From NCBI GenBank assembly GCA_007449985.2, contig VIIQ02000703.1, forward strand, positions 1-64,000: 64,000 nt of DNA. The letters are read 5' to 3'. Shown piece by piece: positions 22,531 through 33,800 of this stretch. Source of the DNA: Desmodesmus armatus (taxonomy: Eukaryota > Chlorophyta > Chlorophyceae > Sphaeropleales > Scenedesmaceae). Within the stretch, counting starts at the first letter, position 1. Each line of letters starts with the position of its first letter. The translations under genes were made by a program, and so were the position numbers. Below the pieces are notes generated by a model. The model saw only the letters and a list, made by a program, of their open reading frames with translations, did no database searches and was not told the origin of the DNA.

Positions 22531-24555
22531 GCACAGCAGCGTGGCATCAAGAGCCGCGGTGCAGGAAATGTCCATGCAGCTGGCATGTGGCTGCGATGTG
22601 TGGGGGTGCCAGCACCAGCCTGTCGGGGTTGCTGGCGCTCGACATGGTGAGCCCCTGCTGCTCTGCTGGATCCATGGCCTGTCGTACATGCCTGTTGGTT
22701 TCGCCCCAGCTGTGCTGGAGGCCCTGACATAGCCTCAGCTTGCCTGCATGCCAGCGTGGTTTGCCTCAGCAGTCACTGCAGCACACCACTGGGGGCTGAG
22801 ACCCTGATCAGCTGGGTGACTGACAGCAGCTGTCTGGCAATGCGGGTGGCGTTTGCATGAAATACTCAGGCACAACAGCACCAGGCAGTCCTCCCCCTAC
22901 GCCAACTGCAGGCCGTGGAAACGTCATCGTGCTGACGTTGAAAGAAACGCCCGGCACCCTGTGCTTTCATTGCTTCTGCAGGTTTGTCGGATGCCACCCA
23001 GCTGCTAACTAGCCAAGCACCAGACTGCAATGCTGGTCCTGCAGCCCCAGGCAGCCTCAGCTGCTGCAACAGCACCAGCACCAGCGGCAGCACTGCCAGC
23101 ATATGCACCAAGCCCTACCTTGCTGCTGACGGTCAGGTGCTGACCAGGAGGCGCCCGCAGCAGTGCAATAGCAGCAGGCAGCATCCTGTGCTGCATGCAC
23201 ACGTGCGCAGCACAGCCTGCCTTGCTGCCAGCCCCTCCAAGGCCTCTAAAGCATCCAGTCCGGCACGCTTGTCACATGTAAGTGTTGCCTTCCCGTGTTT
23301 GTTGCGTGTCTCCGTGGCGCCTTGTGTCTGTTGCAGCGTAGCTTCTTGCGTGCATCAAGCAACCCCCGCTCTTGCCTTTTGTGTTCAATGAAGCAGCCGC
23401 GAGCGTATGGTTCCTTCGCTGTGTTCAGACTTCTCATCACATCAGCAGTTTCAGCAGTAACAAAGATGATGACACCTGCTTTGACTCTCACAGGTCAAGG
23501 TGATCACCAGCTTTGACTCTGATGCCAGCACGCCAGACAGCAGCCCGTGCAGTAGCCGCCCCACACACTTTGCCACGCTGAGGGTCGAGACGAGCCAGCT
23601 GCACGACCAAGACCACACCATCGACACTGCTACGAGCAGCACCAGCAGCATCCCTCCTGCAGCCATCTTGAGCCCTGTAGGGGGGCTGGTGGTTGTCGCA
23701 GCACGCCGCCTGGGTGTAGCGAGTGTGCAGGAGCATCCACAGGATGTGCAGGAGGGGGATGACAGTTCCAGCAGCGACCAGCATGAGCTGGGCAACAGAT
23801 GCTCCCCATTGGTGCGTGCAGGTGCTGCTGGTGTGCAGGGTGCCGTCAGCATGCAGCACACACCAGCACGGTTGGGAGTGGCGCCTGTGTCTGCTGCTCC
23901 TGCAAGCCGCCAAACACAGGCTGCAGAGGGCGGTGAAGCATGGGCTACGGTCACAGTTGCGCAGTGTGGCTTCGGGAAGCTGAGCAGCGCACAAGCAGGC
24001 CAGAGGCTCTTTGGCAGGATGCAGTCAGCCCACCAGCTTCCTGCGCAGTGCAGCAGCAGTACAAGTCAGGCAGCTATCGGATCAGCACCTGACAGCGCTG
24101 GAGGTCTGCTGCAGGTGTCGGTCAACGGGGCTGGAAGCAACACGGAGCAGCAGGGGCGTCCTGCAGCTCAGCAGCAGCAGCAGCGGAAGAGCATCCGTGT
24201 CAGCTTTGCACCCCTGCCGCCGAGCAAGAACGCATGGTTGCAGCAGCTGCGGCAGATGCCTCCGGAGGGCAAGGCCAGGTTTCTGCGGCGGCTGCAGCTG
24301 GTGAAAAGGCGGGTGTGGTGCATGTGGCGGCAGCGCAGCCGCCAGCAGCAGCAGCCGCAGGGGCTTGACAGGCATGGGCTGAAGCGAGACTGGCAGCAGG
24401 CAGCAGCTGAGTTGCAGAGCGATGAAGCGGAGGAGGAGGAGGATGAGGCGGGGGGATGCAGCCCGTGCAAGAGGGCTGTGGGTCAGGGTGGTGCCTTGCT
24501 GCGCTGCAGGGTCCACGTGGGCGGGCAGCTTTCACAGCCAATGCTGCTAGGCTAG
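22531..24555 (+). CDS. Uncharacterised Ser/Gln-rich basic protein (5' end unresolved)
   Basis: The family is not recognised. Three phase-consistent exons are seen: 22531-22646, 22982-23277 and 23494-24555 (stop TAG), with AG acceptors and GT donors (GTGAGC, GTAAGT). The last exon encodes 353 residues. It is a long low-complexity Ser/Ala/Gln segment, then a basic stretch beginning RKSIRVSFAPLPPSKNAW with many Arg and Lys, then an acidic DEAEEEEDEAGG patch. The basic/acidic layout suggests a nuclear or RNA/DNA-associated protein, but this is a guess. The true start is uncertain: an in-frame ATG lies at about 22570, and upstream exons from about 21.4 or 22.1 kb are possible. No membrane segment or signal peptide is evident. 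Confidence 0.6.
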
Positions 24556-26047
24556 TGCAGTGCTCACAGCCAGTGTGCTGAAATGTATTTATGTATGCGT
24601 GTTTGCGCTGTGTCGTGCCTGTGCCATACTTGCGTTGCAGGTCGGGTTATGTATTCCAGTGTTGTTCTGTACCTTTGATCTGCTTGTGGGTGTGTTCTGT
24701 TTCCTGCTGTTTGGTGGTGTGCTTCTGGTGCTGGGTGGGGAGTGAATTCATAGGAAGTTTAGTCAGCATACTTGGAGTCATCTGCATGCAGCAGTCAAGC
24801 ATGTTCTGTTCAGCATGTCTGTGCTCTCACTTTGAAAGGATGTCGAAATTGCCATGCGGCAGCAACATTGCATGTTGCGGGCTGTAGGGGTAGCTGCATC
24901 CTTTTCGCTGTCTGTTGTCTTGCCTCTTCCCGATGTATGAAGCTGGACAGATCTTTGCTCGTCAGCCTAGTTTAGGTGGGCTGATCCTCAGTGGTAGGTC
25001 AGCTTCTGTGCCCTCAAATGAAAGGCATGGTGTAGTGGTTGATTGATCTTGCAGGCACCGTTTCTAATCGGTCACTGCAGGAAGTGCAGGCTGGGCAGCT
25101 CTGTTGTTTTTAGGTTTGGTGTGTTCTGCGCAACTTGTGCCCTCAACTCCATTCATGTCTACTGCCTGGCCGTATTGCAGGCTGGATGTGTGAAGCATTC
25201 TCATCCGAAGTTTCCTGGCTTGTTGCACAATTCACTCTTGTCATGTGTACTTCCCCATTGGGTGAGTGTTTGTGGCTGAAATGTCTGCATCATGCGTACA
25301 TGATGTAGGGGGTGTGATGTGTGCTGCTTGTGGTAGTAAGCCACGCTTACGCTTTCTGCAAATGTACTATGCCCCACCGTCAGTAGCCCCAGACCCCAGC
25401 AGCCAGGCTGTTTTGCGATAGCAGTGTAGCATGGGGGATGTTCGGGGTGTTCAGTGTGCATCGATTGCCACTCGCAGTGCGTGTGCTTCATGCAGCCTGC
25501 CTATACAGCAGTTATTGGCGAGATGTATGATGTGACAAGCATGCCACATGGTGGCTTGTTGGGAGTGTGAAGCTCGACCAGTGTATCATGATACCTACTG
25601 GCTAGTAGGAGATGTGCGAGGCCTCCAAGCTGCCCAACCTCTGCCAGCAGGCTTGACTGGGTTGTGGCTATGATTGGGTTGTGCTGTCTGGTGCAGTCAG
25701 AGGACCATACATTGCGAGGCTGGGTGTCCAAGACAAGGTGGTTCCCTGCTGCAGCGTTTGCCCGGCAGCTTGCATTGCAATGTGCCAGGCCGACACTACG
25801 CTAGTGCTGACATCACAATAATCACAAAGTGCACCACACGTGCGTCATCGACTTGGTTTTCTCAATCCTCCTCCAGCAAAGAACACTCCTATCAGCTGTC
25901 CAGTCAACGCAAGTCAAATCATTGCTGTTTGGTTGACTCTCGGCAAGGCTCCTTCAGTGTACAATCTGAACGTTCTTTTTATTCCTTCTGTGATGTCGCA
26001 GCGCATCCGTTCTGGTCGGCAACTACTCCGAGACGCAGTGCTGCAGC
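24556..26047. other. Intergenic, nothing supported
   Basis: T/G-rich sequence follows the upstream stop codon and probably holds its 3' UTR. Small frames on both strands lack domains and plausible splicing. The last few hundred bases should contain the promoter of the F-box-like gene starting at 26048. No TATA box was identified. Confidence 0.5.
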
Positions 26048-27928
26048 ATGTCGGACGCCGTATCTTTGTCTGATCTGCCCCTGGCATGGCTGCTCCGTTT
26101 GGCGACAAACGTCACTTCTGAGGGCGCTGCACGGATGAGGAGTACCTGCAAGGCGCTGCAGGGGTGGGTTGTTGTGCTGCTGTATGGGGCGCGCAGTAGC
26201 TGCTGATGTTGTGGCTACTGTCTTGGGAGCTTAACTGTACGTGCATGCTTGTGTCTTATGCTAGCTTTCATGTGCAGCTGCAGTTGATTCACGCCCATGC
26301 ACAGCCCATATGTGTGTATTTGGTATGCAGCAGCAGACAGCAGGTCTCACACCACCCGCTGATGATCAGCCTTTTGACCCAGCCAAATCCATTTTTGCGA
26401 GACTTTCGTCAGCTTCGTCCGTGCTGTTTTACTGGTCGCATGTTGCTGACGTGTGCTGCACAGGTGATAGATGCAACCTGGGAGCCTGTCGAGGTGGCGG
26501 TTCCCCCACACAGGCGCAGCGTGCCCCTGACATTCGAGCAGGTCCAGGCACAGCTGCCCCCAACAGTTGAGCCCGTTGACACGGACTTTTCTGATGCATA
26601 CGACGAGTTCAACTATCATTATGTCAGTTTTCGCAAGTATGCTCCCGAGCAAGATGGCTGCATGCTTGAGCATCTGGAGACTTACGGCCCAGCATTGACG
26701 CGCCTCACAGCCAACCACGCAGTCAACGTGTTGAAGGTAGGCCTCCCAAATGCATCCAGCACCATATGGTGCTGGGGATGTGCTGTTCTCTGAGGCAATT
26801 GAGTTGTTTCACACAGTAATATATTTGCTCTAGCACCTCCTACCAGTTGTCTCGCACCTCCTACCAAGACAGTCAGCAACTCGGTGGCTTCTGGCCACAG
26901 TCACAGCCGTGGCCCGGCTGTAGTGCAGTATCTGTGATACTGATCAAAGGATTGCAACAATACAGCAGCACATACATGCCATTGGCCTCCAGCTGCAGGC
27001 TGGACCCCTGCAGCAAGCATAGTATGTTCAGCCGGGGCTGACCAATGCTGCAACCTGCTGCATATCAGGTGCTGCAAGTTGCAGCACATAGTATGTGGCA
27101 GCGTGGCTTGCTCTGACCAGGTACATGACAGGGTGGCACAGGCTGGGTAGGCATCACACTTCATCACCAAAAGATCATTCCATTTGCATGATGCGCAACT
27201 TGCACAGCATGCCATGATGTCGGACATCATATCGTCCCTATGTGCTGCAGGGCAAGTCGGTGCTCTGCATGCTTGCTGAAGACCGTCTGTGCCGGCACGT
27301 GTCCAAGCACAGCACCACAGAGCTGAAGATGGAAGGTGTGGCAGAGCTGCGATTCCTGAGACGGCTCAAGGACGCGTATGGCTGCCGGTTGGTGTGGCCC
27401 CCAAAGGCGATAGGGGCACCCTACCCAGATCGCATACTATGTCACGATGACATAGACTCTCACAATGATTCTGACGGTGACTGTGAGTGGCAGGAGTTGC
27501 CGCAGCGATGGATGCCATGGACGGCCGCACACGATCAGCAGGCAAGCAGGGGTCCGTATGGCTGGGGGGAAGGATACTTTGGCTTTGATGTTGAGAGGGT
27601 AGTGCCAGAGCAATCACAGGGTGATCCGTACCGTTACTCGGATGCTCTGGTTCACCTGTCCAATGTCCAATGTCCATTTGAGGTTCATGATGAAAAGGTG
27701 AAACACAGCTTGCTTATCAAGACAGACAGCAGCTGCAGGAAGGCCACAGTGGCAGAAGTGGAGTTCTATTGGAACTCGACTGGGGATGATGACGTCAGCA
27801 TGTTTGACCTGTACCTGTCATATGGTGGGGATTACAAGTACACAGCAGATGTGTGCGTGTTCCTGGCCCCAACCGAGCAGCGCTTGACTGGCCAAGTCAA
27901 GACTGCTGCTGCCGCCACAAATTCTTAA
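26048..27928 (+). CDS. F-box-like protein, tandem copy 1 (intact)
   Basis: There are three exons: 26048-26167 (donor GTTGTT, weak), 26464-26736 and 27251-27928; total 1071 nt, 356 aa. Residues 1-40 (MSDAVSLSDLPLAWLLRLAT..., then AARMRSTCKALQ) match the start of an F-box: Leu-Pro, hydrophobic helix, then R-x-T/V-C-K. This suggests an SCF ubiquitin-ligase adaptor, with the partner SKP1 inferred. The middle exon carries an ATWEPVEVAVPPHRRSVPLTF block and GPALTRLTANHAVNVLK. The last exon is acidic and aromatic, with no recognised repeat. A paralogue with the same exon layout lies 460 bp downstream. The F-box call is by motif only, and the C-terminal family is unknown to me. Confidence 0.75.
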
Positions 27929-28239
27929 AGGTGCGGCCAGCAGTGCTGGCACTTTGTTGTTCAGCAGTGTGACATTGCTGGTCAAGTTGACAGTGTGTTG
28001 CCGCAGACAGCCCTGCTGAAGGTTATGCTATGTATTGAGTTCAATATTCTTGCACGCTTCGAGCCCGGGCCTGGCACTGTGCCTGCAAGGCTGCTGCATT
28101 GCTGAATTGTGGACAGTATGGTTGTCGTCATCAGTACGGCTCAAACGACGCCGCCCCAGCTCAAATGACACTGCTGTTGCAACGAGCCTCGAGGATCCTC
28201 CTGCTGCAGCTTTCGGGAGTCAAGTCAAACTTGTGGGGT

Positions 28240-28244
28240 TGTAA
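28240..28244 (+). terminator. TGTAA polyadenylation signal
   Basis: TGTAA lies 312 bp past the stop codon of the first F-box-like gene and about 145 bp before the start of the second, as expected for a chlorophyte 3' end between tandem genes. Confidence 0.5.
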
Positions 28245-28387
28245 GCTTGTACGGTCCAATCATGTCCGTTGCAAACATAGTTTCGCAATTTGTACATATT
28301 ATCACGTCCACATATCACATCGCCGCATCGCCCAAGTTGTCGCTTAAAAATCACCGACAGATCACCGACAGATCACCGACACGCAGC

Positions 28388-29850
28388 ATGTCGGAGCCGG
28401 GGGACGTGCTGACCCTGACTGACCTGCCTGAAGCGGGTCTGCACCGTGTGTCCACCAAGATGACGGCAGAGAGTGCTGCGCGCCTCAGGACCACCTGCAA
28501 GCTGCTTCAAAAGGTACGTGCCTGTGCTGCTGTTCTGCTGCTGTCGTTGCATGTCTGGCCTTTCCAGAACCTGCTGCTGCGCATGTCGTGGCATGCAGTT
28601 TTCTTTCAAGGCAACCTGCTTTCATGCATGCACTCTCTATGCCAGCAGACGCAGAAAGGCAGTTGGACAACAGCTGCTGCTTCAAGAGCTTTCCAGTCGA
28701 CTGGACGTCCTCAGCAGCAGCTACTGCCAGCCACATGCCCATCCCTTGGGCGCTTCTATGCTGCTCAGCACGATGCACAGCCTTTCGGGTCACATGTTGG
28801 CATCCATGTCAAGCACTCACGCGATGGCGATAATTTTGTGTGCAGGTGGTAGATGCCACCTGGGAGCCTGATGAGCCCCCACCCCCACACCGACGCAGCG
28901 TGCCCCTCACCTTTGCCGGACGCATTATCCTTTGGAAATGAGGAGGTATGGGTGGGCGATGTGTCACGCATGGACAGATGGGAGTTGCAATACCATGAGA
29001 ATGAGAACTACGATGAAGATATGCCAGTGGAGCACCAAGATGGCTGTGACCCGTACTGGCTGGGGGTGTTTGGTCCTGCCCTCACGCGCCTTACAGCCAA
29101 CCAGGCAGTCAACATGCTGCAGGTGAGGACGGGCTGACCAACTTCAACCGGGAGCTTGATTTTAAAGTGCTGGTGTGCCTGGTGGCTTATGCTGCTGACA
29201 GGATTGTTCCATCGCTGCTGCTGCTGCTGCTGTTACAGGGCAAACATGTGTTGGGCGTCACGAGCGGCATCTTCCTGAACGTCAACACATACAGCAGTAC
29301 AGCCAGGCGGCTGCGCGACGTTGAAGAGCTGAACCTTGAGGACCTCCACGAGCAATGGCCCCCAGTGAAGCGTGGTGCCACTACTGTGCGTGACTCAATG
29401 TGCGTGACTGTATCTCAGGGTGAAGCTGAAACAGAGGGCCTGGTTGAGTCTGAGATTGAGTGTGAGTCTGAAGACCGTCTGTGCTATTTAGGCAGGGGGC
29501 CATATGGCTGGGGTGACAGTTTTCATCTGTGGTCGGAGCCTGTCTTCCTGATAGAGGCCTGTGTTCCACAGCCCTTGCGCGAGCAGTATGCCAACGAACC
29601 TTGGGTCAACATAGAAAGCAACTTGAAGCCGTGGAACCTGTGGGTGGAGACATCTGGGGGTCTGCTAGTCACCACTGACAGCAGCTGTAGGGTTGCAACC
29701 CCCGAGGAAGTGCAGGAGTTTGTGGCATCGGTTGCTCCTGAAGTTGGGGACAGGTTTGATGTCTACCTCTCTACATGACACAGCAGCGGGTCAATGGATC
29801 TCTAAGTTTTCCTTGGTCCCATTGAGCCACGCTTCACTGGCCGTGTCAAG
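28388..29850 (+). pseudogene. F-box-like protein, tandem copy 2 (frame-broken)
   Basis: This is a paralogue of the gene at 26048 with the same three-exon layout: 28388-28513 (donor GTACGT), 28846-29122 and 29239 onward. Exon 1 encodes an F-box-like start (TLTDLPEAGLHRVST..., then AARLRTTCKLLQK). In exon 2 the frame carrying VVDATWEPDE and RRSVPLTF hits a stop at about 28941. The homologous FGPALTRLTANQAVNMLQ block continues in another frame, so a one-base shift lies near 28910-28920. At the 3' end the main frame stops at 29778, while the paralogue's FLAPTEQRLTG block is matched by FLGPIEPRFTG in a different frame near 29810. It is either a recent pseudogene or a read/assembly error in a live gene. 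The long open third exon argues for recent loss. Confidence 0.7.
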
Positions 29851-30850
29851 ATGGCCAACATGCCACCAGCTGACAGTGCCCGCAGCAGCAGCTGCTGCTC
29901 CTGCAGGAGCAGCATGACAGCCAACTTGAATTGGCAATTTATCATAGTCGCCTTTGATGGATGGGTCCGACAGTTTGTGGTCACACCAGGCTGGCGATGC
30001 GAGTCGCCTGGTGTCTTTGTTTGTGAGTGGCAATTGTTCGATGTTCCAGGTTGCCTGTGCGTAACTGCTGCAAAGTTGAAGTTTACAGTTGCAGTTTTGA
30101 CCAAGGCAAGCAAGCCAAGAAGGGAGCTGCCCACATGTGGCAGGCGCAATCACCCCAGCATGATCCAGTACATGTGTGATGTGCCTGTTGATAAAATCTG
30201 TCACATGCATGCTTGAACGGGCCAACAGGACAGGGTGACCATAAGGGCAGTTGGCAGAGCCATGCAACAACAACACTGGCACAGAGGGCACCAGCTCAGA
30301 AACAAACAAAAATGGTACAGATGTGCACCCGCAGCACAGAACCCACCACTCTGCATGCTATTCACACAATACATGTGTGCTAGGGCAAGAGCACAACTGC
30401 CACAAGCTAGTACTAAGCAAGAAGAGATGACTGGGAACTGGATAAATGTACTCATAGTAAGCATAGCTCTGTTTGCAGTGGCAAGCAGCTAGCACTAGCC
30501 GCCAGCTAATGAAGCCACATAAGGCACAACTGCCTGGTGGAGCCATCATCAGCACAACTGCCCTAAAGGATGGATTGTACCCTATGAATGGAGGAAAGCA
30601 CCTGGACACCAAGCTATTGAATCAGCACCTCTGCACACACCAGGTGATGTGCGTCATGAGTGGAACGCGCTTAGGAACAATTTGCTCAGAACTGCCAGCG
30701 TAAGAGACCCCAGACACCTAGCTTTTCAATCATTCCATGCATCCTTCTGCCTGAGACTTGCTGCCGAGCAATGACTGGCTTCCTGCTTGAATTTTGACAG
30801 TGCTTCCAGGTTTTGCTGGCACCAAACAGTAGTTCTGATGCTTCCCTGAA
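29851..30850. other. Convergent 3' flank, nothing supported
   Basis: This is the space between the 3' end of the F-box-like pair (plus) and the stop of the channel gene (minus). A minus-strand TGTAA at 30083-30087 is a candidate poly(A) signal for the channel gene. A CAG/CTG-rich palindromic patch lies at about 29881-29910. No gene is seen. Confidence 0.45.
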
Positions 30851-33800
30851 CTACTGCTGCCGCTCAAGAAGGGCCATCAGCAGCTGCTTCATCTGCCCAA
30901 CATCACTCTGCAAGCTGTCAAGCTTCACGCTGAGCTCTGCCACAGCCGCTGCTGACGTTGCGGCCACAGACTCTACCTGCTGGCTGAGGCCACCCACTGT
31001 GCTGGAGACCTGCAGGATGGCAACAGCAAGGCAGTAGGGTGTCACAGGTGCAGTCAGCAGCTCCAGTAACTGGCCAGGTGTTGGCGAGGTTGGCTGGTGA
31101 AGGCAACAAGACTGCTAATATGCAAGAAAGCCTTCCCCAGGAAGCCATCTTCACTCTATATGCCATGAAAACAACGCCTGAAAAGCAAGGTCATCACTTG
31201 TCGCAACCAGCTACTCATGGGTGAAATAGCAGCGCCTGTCCACAGTTGCTGCTAGGTCTCACCTCTTGGAGGTTGCGCTGAAGGCTGCCAGCCGCAAGCT
31301 GTAGCACCGCAGGGTCCGCTGCTTGCACAGCTGCCGCAGCTACTGCTGACGCTGCTGCTGTAGGCGTCCTCACTGCCGCCTCTGCTGCTGCTTGCGACAC
31401 TCCAGCACTCACAGAACCTGAAAGGCTCCTTTGCTGCTGCTCTGCTTCCTGCATTGGCTGGAACTGCGCAGTGTGAGAATGGCGTCTCAAGCTGGCCCAG
31501 CCTGAGGGCCCTGACAAGCTGTTGGGCCTCAGCTCGTGCGGCCGGCTTGGCAAATCTGCATCCCCTGCAACGCTGGTTGCTGCTGCAGCTCTTGCTACCG
31601 CATCTGCCGCCGCACTCCAAACCTGTGGCCCTCCGTCTGCTGACAGCGCACCTCCCCAGCCGCTGTTGCGGGCATGGCTGCCGGCCGCTGTGAGTTGCTT
31701 CTGGCTGGCTGCTGCGGCTGCCGCTGCTGTCGTTGCAGCCGCCGTTGCGGCTGCGCTGGCTGCTGCCTGCTCCTGCATGCTCTGCTTGATAAAGTGCTTC
31801 AGCTTGCGCAGCTTGGCATGCAGGTCGCGGCTGCGGTGCTGCTGGTCGGCCCGAGCTGCTTGGGGCACGAGGATGTGCACGTACGGAAGCAGGACCCTGC
31901 AGGGAAGGAAGCATGACCAGCGTCACACACGTCTGTAAGTACTTCTGTAAAAACCTGACATGCGACAGCTTGTAGAAACCAGGCGGGCCAATGCTGTGCA
32001 AAGATGCTTGCTGTGATGCGAGAAGTTCTGCCGGCCAAGCATGACGCCAGCTGTGAAACTTGGCAGAAAACGCCGCTCTCCACGTGCACGTACTTTTGGC
32101 AAGCTGCAACAGGGAGCAGGCAAGCTGCTGGGGAGTGTACCCGGGACCTTCAAGCAGTGTTTACAACATGCAGGTGGCAGGAGCTTCAGCCGGGAACCAA
32201 CCCTGCTGAAAAGACCGTGCACATACCTGCTGTTGAGGTCCTTGATGACGGCATCAGTCAGCTGCAAGCACAACACATGACACCACCCAACCACAGCAAC
32301 AGCAGAATGAGTAAACCATGGAAGCGTGGCAACTTTCCTCCAGCTGTTAATGCTGCTGCTGTACGATTTGTCAAACAGCATGAAACTGAGCACCGGGACC
32401 AGAACAGCACTGGGACCAGGACTCACTACTGCCAAGAGCTGCTAGCGCTGCTGCGCAGCAATGAGGGATGCTAGCCTGTTGGCCTGTATGCAACCGCATG
32501 AGACCTCAGTCCGACTTACAGTGGACTCAATCTCATCTATAATGAGTGCCTTGTTCCGCAGGATCTGGTCAGCTTCGCTCTCCTTGACCACACCATACGT
32601 CTCATCGACACTGCAACACATGTACATGTAGAAGGTCTTCAATGGGCACCAATGCTGCAGGCAAGGATCTGGGCTGACCACTGCCTCATGGTGCATGGCA
32701 CAACCGTGATGGGCAGAACCTGCGTATTTTCAACCATATGACATGCGCATGTGCTGAGCCCAATGCACTGCATGTTTCAGCGCTGTGCTGTGCAGTGTGG
32801 CAAGATACCTACATGGCGATCAGCAGGTTCACCAGCACGATCAGCACCAGCACAGCATAGATGGCAGCCATGAACACGGCCAGGCGGCTGGCGACAGTGT
32901 TGACGGACAGGATGGTCTTGAGTGTGCTGAATTGTATGTCCCCAAACATGATAGTGAACAGCTGCAGCACGGAGTCCTGCAGACGACAACATGCGACACA
33001 GCAGCAGTCTTGGGTGCGCACCCACTTTTGTACAGAGCAGTGTGTAGGGGACATGTTTTGATACCTCGGCACTAGGCAGAGACTCTCGGCTCGGAGCCAA
33101 TGGCTCGTGAAATCCATCACCTGGCATACGCTGGTCTCTCTGGTTGATATGAGAATGGCAGGCACGCCTGATGCTGCCCTGGCCTTCCGACTTAGGTGCA
33201 GAAGTACACACAAAGGGAAACACATTCGACTCCATTGTGGCCTGTGACTTTCACAACGCCTGTACGTGTACCTTCCATGCTAGATACGCACAGCATGGGT
33301 CACGCCTATCGCTCACCTCCAAAGACCCAAAAACCTGCACCTCGCTGTTGGCCACTTCACCATTTGTGTTGCTGCCGACCGCAGAGACCAGGTTGAGTTT
33401 TTCTGAGCTGATGGGGGACATCAGCACGCTGAAGGTCAGCCCGAAGCATACAAGCAGGAACACCAGCATCAGGAAGAAGTAGCGCATGTCCTGCAGGAGA
33501 CAGCAAATGCGGCAAAGTTGTGATCTTGTTGTGACTGCACAATGACTCCTGCATATATCAGTCATGTCCAAACACCCCAAAGTGCGCCAACCAAAGGCTC
33601 ACTATCACGCTCACACAGCGTATGCATCCATCTGTGTTGACTGCAATGATAAAACATATCTGGGCAAATTGATCAGCCGCCTGGCCGTGCAAGCACCTGC
33701 ATACCAGCTGACACACCAATTGGCATAGGGCCCAAAGCCAAAGTTGCAATGGAAGGTTGCCAGCACCCAGCAGCCAAGTATGACCTCCCAGGTGTGGTGA

